This document shows positions 13,731 through 16,888 of a DNA stretch of 16,888 bases, piece by piece. The DNA comes from DAOTVS01 sp034436375. GTDB taxonomy: Bacteria > Chloroflexota > Anaerolineae > SpSt-313. The stretch lies in NCBI GenBank assembly GCA_034436375.1, contig DAOTVS010000094.1, forward strand, positions 1-16,888, given 5' to 3'. The notes under the pieces are model-generated. The model was not told the DNA's origin. It did not search any database and worked only from the letters and a program-made list of their open reading frames with translations. The stretch's first letter is position 1; each line of letters starts with the position of its first letter. A program made the position numbers and the translations under genes.

Positions 13731-15512
13731 CTAATCCAGGTAAAAGGCAAAGACCCGCGTCACCTCGCTGCCCCACATCTCATCGATGGTCACACGCACC
13801 GCCTCCACCTCACGCCCGATGGGCAGCCGCACCAGCCGTTGATAGTTGTCCTTGACCTCCTGCAGGCGCACCCATTCGCCGCCGATCCGCCCATCGAGGT
13901 GCAGGGCGCGCGGCAGCGTGGGCGGGGTGCTGAAGAGCTCTCCCGGCACCGGGCGGTCGTGGTTGAGGGTGAGCACACGGTCCAGCGCACTATCCAGCAC
14001 CAGCGTCGCCTCGCGGACCGTGGCGGGGGCGGCGAATTCATAGGCAGCCCAGTCTCCCGCGCGACAGGCCCAGGCGTGCTCGTCGTCGCCCACCGGCCGG
14101 TTGATGCCATCGCGCAGGGGCTCAGGGTCGCCCCCCGAGGCGCTGAGCCGCGCGCCCAGGGTCAGCGGGCCGAACTCCTGCCGCACCCAGGGCAGGTAGG
14201 CATCGTCGCGCAGCAGGATCTGCTGCAGCTCGTGCATGCGCCGCTCCCCCACCTGGCGCGGAAGGAGCCCCTCGCGCACGGCAATGGCCGCCGCCGTGCC
14301 CACGGCCTGCCCCATGCTACAACAGGTGCCCATGACACGCGTGGAGCTCATGGCCGCATGGCTGCAGGAGGCGTCGCGCCCCGCGCACAGGAGGTTCTCG
14401 ATGTTGCGCGAGTAAAGGGCGCGGTAGGGGATGCCGTAGGGCGAGGGGCAGGGGTGGAAGACGGTGGCCGGCCGGCCGAGCTTGACCGCCCAGAAGCCCG
14501 CCGGGTCGTGGTCGTCCATGGTCCAGCCGCCATAGGCGACCAGGTCCGCAAAGCGCCCCTCGGCCTCGATATCCCGCTGCGTCAGCACATGGTCGCCGAC
14601 GTAGCGGCGGCTCTCCCGCTTGCCCGGCAGGAACTGCACCCACTCCAGCGCCCAGTTCTCCGCCCCGTGGTCGCCGTGGTTCTTCACATGGTCCCACACG
14701 CCAAAGACGATCCTGAGCAACTCATCACGGACCTCTTCCGCGTCGTACAGGCTCTGGCGGTCGCCGCCCAGCTCAATCCACCAGTAGCCGTACCGCAGCC
14801 AGGAGTGCCCGCCGGTGCTCCCATAGGGGAGGTCGGCGTCCTGGGGGAAATCATAGGCCCACGCCGGGGGTGTGAAGGGCTGTGGCGTATCGTAGCAGCG
14901 GGCCATGAACATGCAGCTCAGGCCCATCGTGCGCGCGTCGGGCTGCGCGGGGGCGATGGATTCGCCATACTCGGCGCGGCCCTCGCGGCCCATGCGGAAC
15001 TCGGCGCCGGTGAGCGGGGCCAGGATGCCGTCGCCCGAGCAGTCGATGAAGAGGCGGGCACGCACCGTGTGCTCGGTGTTGGTCGTCATCTGCCAGCCGG
15101 TCACTGCGGCAATGCGCGCACCCTCCATCTCCGCCCGTTGGCAGGTGCAGTTGAGCAACAGCTCCAGCCCCGGCTGATCGCGGGCTTTTTCGTAGAGCAG
15201 CAAGTCCCACATCGAGTAATTCTGGTTGGGGTTGCGCCGGGCATTCTCCAGGCGCAGCTCCTCCAGAATGCCCGTCTCGCGCCTGTTCGGCAGGTGCCCA
15301 TGCCGGTCGGCGCCGCAGATGTGCATGCGCACCTCGCTGGAGGCATTGCCGCCCAGCACCGGCCTCTCATGCATGAGGAGCACCCGCGCCCCATGCCTCG
15401 CGGCTGCCAGCCCCGCGCACAGGCCGGTCAGCCCCCCACCGATAATGCAGACGTCGGCATCGTGCGACTCTTGGCGGATGCCGCAGTTGGTTGGACCCAG
15501 TAAACCGGACAT
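13731..15512 (-). CDS. FAD-dependent oxidoreductase (FAD_oxidored type) with C-terminal beta domain
   Basis: A 593-residue flavoprotein. ATG at 15512 has AAGGAG 8 bases upstream. The Rossmann motif VCIIGGGLTGLCAGLAAA (21-38) has Gly25, Gly27 and Gly30, with Glu49 at the end of strand 2 to bind the FAD ribose. LGGNASSEVRMHICG (53-67) is typical of the PF12831-like family, which is often annotated near polysaccharide genes and sometimes mislabelled 'xanthan lyase'. A second FAD motif, LFIDCSGDG, is at 154-162, and the C-terminal FAD-binding strand is NLLCAGRDASCSHAAMSSTR near 375-395. Residues from about 455 look like a discoidin-type beta-sandwich, an extra module that may bind carbohydrate. 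No signal peptide. It lies 87 bp after the epimerase gene, probably one operon. It may oxidise a sugar or polyol; the true substrate is unknown. Confidence 0.88.
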   Translation of the reverse strand: MSGLLGPTNCGIRQESHDADVCIIGGGLTGLCAGLAAARHGARVLLMHERPVLGGNASSEVRMHICGADRHGHLPNRRETGILEELRLENARRNPNQNYSMWDLLLYEKARDQPGLELLLNCTCQRAEMEGARIAAVTGWQMTTNTEHTVRARLFIDCSGDGILAPLTGAEFRMGREGRAEYGESIAPAQPDARTMGLSCMFMARCYDTPQPFTPPAWAYDFPQDADLPYGSTGGHSWLRYGYWWIELGGDRQSLYDAEEVRDELLRIVFGVWDHVKNHGDHGAENWALEWVQFLPGKRESRRYVGDHVLTQRDIEAEGRFADLVAYGGWTMDDHDPAGFWAVKLGRPATVFHPCPSPYGIPYRALYSRNIENLLCAGRDASCSHAAMSSTRVMGTCCSMGQAVGTAAAIAVREGLLPRQVGERRMHELQQILLRDDAYLPWVRQEFGPLTLGARLSASGGDPEPLRDGINRPVGDDEHAWACRAGDWAAYEFAAPATVREATLVLDSALDRVLTLNHDRPVPGELFSTPPTLPRALHLDGRIGGEWVRLQEVKDNYQRLVRLPIGREVEAVRVTIDEMWGSEVTRVFAFYLD

Positions 15513-15599
15513 GGTCTTTTCTCCTTGCGAGGCTGTAGAGCAGACGAGTGCAGGTGATAGTTGCCAGCGCGGTGAGAGTCTGCTGATCCTGCCATTGCC

Positions 15600-16619
15600 C
15601 TACACCTCGCCCATTGCCATCTCCTGCACCATGCCCTCCCCCAGCCGCTGCCAGGCTGCAATCAGGCGGTCCTCCAGCGGGTCGCGCGCGCTGTCCTCCA
15701 CCCGCCCGTGCTCGTCGAGCCAACGCGCCATGCGCTGCACGTTCTCGCGCCAGGTGACGGTATAACGAAAGCCCAGGTCCGCCCGCGCCCGGTCATTGCA
15801 GAAGATGTTGTTGAACTGGAAATTGTCCAGGCAGATACGCGCACGCTCCGTCGCTCGGGCGAGCAGGTCCGTAGGAATATGCACCAGCTCCGGCTCCGGC
15901 GCGCCCAGGGCCTCGGCCACCTGCCGGTGATACTCGTTCCAGGTCAGCCATTCCTCGCCGGTCACATGATAGGCGCGGCCGTAGGCATGCGGCCCGCCGG
16001 CGGCGGCGACAAAAGCGGCGGCCACATCGTCGCGGTGGCAGACGACCCATATGGAGCTGCCGTCGCCATGGACGACGATCGGCTTGCCGCGGCGTATGCG
16101 GTCCAGGTACGTGGTGCGGCCCCCCAGGCTGTGCAGGGGACCCCGCCCCTCACCCAGGGTGCAGGCCGGGCGGATGATCGTGACCGGGAAGGCGCCCTCC
16201 TCGTGCGCCCGGCGGAGGATCGCCTCGCAGCGCACCTTGTTGGCCGCATAGTCGCCCCGGCCCTCCTGCGGTGCATCCTCGGGCACGGGGTAGATGGGCG
16301 CTGGCTTGCGGTAGACATCCACCGTGGAGCAAAAGATGAACTGCCCGGTGCGGCCGCGAAAGGCGCGCACCGCGCTCTCCTCATCTTCCGGCGCATAGCC
16401 GACCATATCGATGACGCAATCAAAGAGCCCGGCCTCGCGCATCTGCGCCTCGAAACGGGGGTAATCGGTACGGTCGCCGGTGAGGGTACGCACACCCGTG
16501 GGCGTCGGATATTCGCTGCGCCCACGGTTATAGAGCACGACCTCCTCACCGCGCTGCACCAGCGCCTGCGTGATTGCCGTGCTGATCAGCCCCGTGCCGC
16601 CGATGATCAGGATTCGCAT
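15600..16619 (-). CDS. NAD-dependent epimerase/dehydratase family protein (extended SDR)
   Basis: A 339-residue cytoplasmic enzyme. ATG at 16619 has GGGGAGG about 8 bases upstream. The nucleotide-binding motif is IIGGTGLIS (5-13), the variant GxxGxx form. Catalytic residues are Ser98/Thr99 (FIFCSTVDVY) and Tyr124-xxx-Lys128 (GDYAANK). The RP of TIIRPACTLGEGRGP and the WVVCHRDDVAAAFV stretch are typical of SDRs acting on free or nucleotide-linked sugars. It is the first gene of the operon, right after a strong-looking promoter and operator. It probably oxidises, epimerises or dehydrates a sugar of the imported glycan; the exact reaction cannot be told. Confidence 0.9.
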   Translation of the reverse strand: MRILIIGGTGLISTAITQALVQRGEEVVLYNRGRSEYPTPTGVRTLTGDRTDYPRFEAQMREAGLFDCVIDMVGYAPEDEESAVRAFRGRTGQFIFCSTVDVYRKPAPIYPVPEDAPQEGRGDYAANKVRCEAILRRAHEEGAFPVTIIRPACTLGEGRGPLHSLGGRTTYLDRIRRGKPIVVHGDGSSIWVVCHRDDVAAAFVAAAGGPHAYGRAYHVTGEEWLTWNEYHRQVAEALGAPEPELVHIPTDLLARATERARICLDNFQFNNIFCNDRARADLGFRYTVTWRENVQRMARWLDEHGRVEDSARDPLEDRLIAAWQRLGEGMVQEMAMGEV

Positions 16620-16687
16620 CCGCTCACCTCCCCAGCCCTATCCTTTACCACATCGCTTGCGAAGCGGTCAGCGCTCCGCCTGGAGCC

Positions 16688-16717
16688 ATTATAGCATAGT
16701 ATTCTCACTTGGAATAC
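16688..16717 (-). promoter_or_regulatory. Promoter with TATAAT and inverted-repeat operator upstream of the SDR gene
   Basis: A perfect minus-strand -10 TATAAT lies at 16688-16693. GTATTC (16699-16704) and GAATAC (16712-16717) form a perfect inverted repeat with a 7-base spacer, lying over the spacer and -35 position (TATTCC, a poor -35). The arrangement fits either an activator replacing a weak -35 or a repressor blocking polymerase. The leader to the ATG at 16619 would be about 60 bases, and a small hairpin CGCTT-GCG-AAGCG lies in it at 16654-16666. Confidence 0.6.
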
Positions 16718-16760
16718 ATAGGGTAAGCCACGCGTCACCGGCCGGGCTTCACGCTACGCA

Positions 16761-16888
16761 TCAAGCCGGCATGCCTCCCTAAAAAGGGTTCTGGCAGGTT
16801 GGGTGTGCGCTGCTGGCCGCTCCGCGGAGCGGCCAGCAGCGCACACCCAACCTGCCAGAACCCTTTTTAGGGAGGCATGCCGGCTTGA
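16761..16888. repeat. 128-bp perfect palindrome at the right edge of the window
   Basis: Bases 16761-16824 are the exact reverse complement of 16825-16888, with no loop; the centre is at CCG/CGG. The window ends exactly where the palindrome ends. Perfect palindromes of this length without a loop are unstable in cells, so this is either a contig-end artefact or half of a longer inverted repeat. No coding content is visible. The rest of the gene-free end, 16620-16760, holds only the promoter region. Confidence 0.95.

Noticed and set aside
13653..15503. Long plus-strand open frame (616 codons) opposite the FAD oxidoreductase
   Set aside because: No recognisable motif; the opposite strand has all three FAD-binding motifs and a good ribosome site.

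Overview
The window is GC-rich and almost entirely coding on the minus strand; only one gene (5072-6325) runs on plus. The likely source is a Chloroflexota (Anaerolineae-like) bacterium. This is inferred from gene content, not from a marker gene: a CUT1 sugar ABC operon ending in URO-D family proteins, a Tat-type lipoprotein binding protein with a Thr/Pro/Ala-rich linker, a GH106-like glycosidase beside FAD- and NAD-dependent sugar oxidoreductases, and GC-rich hairpin repeats between genes. No rRNA, tRNA, CRISPR array or transposase gene was seen.

Right half, read right to left (minus strand). A promoter with a perfect TATAAT and an inverted-repeat operator (about 16688-16717) precedes an NAD-dependent epimerase/dehydratase (16619-15600) and an FAD-dependent oxidoreductase (15512-13731). 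A small MITE-like inverted-repeat element (about 13600-13712) follows. Next, with their own good promoter, come a nucleotidyltransferase/HEPN pair (13490-12760) and a large GH106-like glycoside hydrolase (12718-9818). The hydrolase gene ends 1 bp from a perfect 35-bp inverted repeat (9735-9816). Beyond lie an aldo/keto reductase (9598-8789), a decayed stub of an enolase-superfamily dehydratase (8756-8627), and a membrane hybrid sensor kinase with its own promoter (8541-6343).

Left half. The sensor kinase is convergent with a plus-strand regulator (5072-6325) that combines a putative HTH, a degenerate HATPase-like part and a receiver domain. That regulator is divergent from a sugar ABC operon: binding protein (4895-3516), a spacer with mirrored short repeats, permease (3318-2407), permease (2389-1514), a short internally deleted URO-D protein (1517-969), and a second URO-D protein (897 to the window edge). 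No ABC ATPase is present, so a shared ATPase elsewhere in the genome is expected.

Inferred function: the locus takes up a glycan-derived oligosaccharide, possibly rhamnose-containing, through the ABC importer. It is hydrolysed in the cytoplasm by the GH106-like enzyme, which has no signal peptide, and the sugars are modified by the three oxidoreductases. The kinase and regulator probably sense substrate and control the divergent transporter promoter. The role of the URO-D proteins is unknown. The window ends in a 128-bp perfect palindrome that may be an assembly fold-back or contig end.
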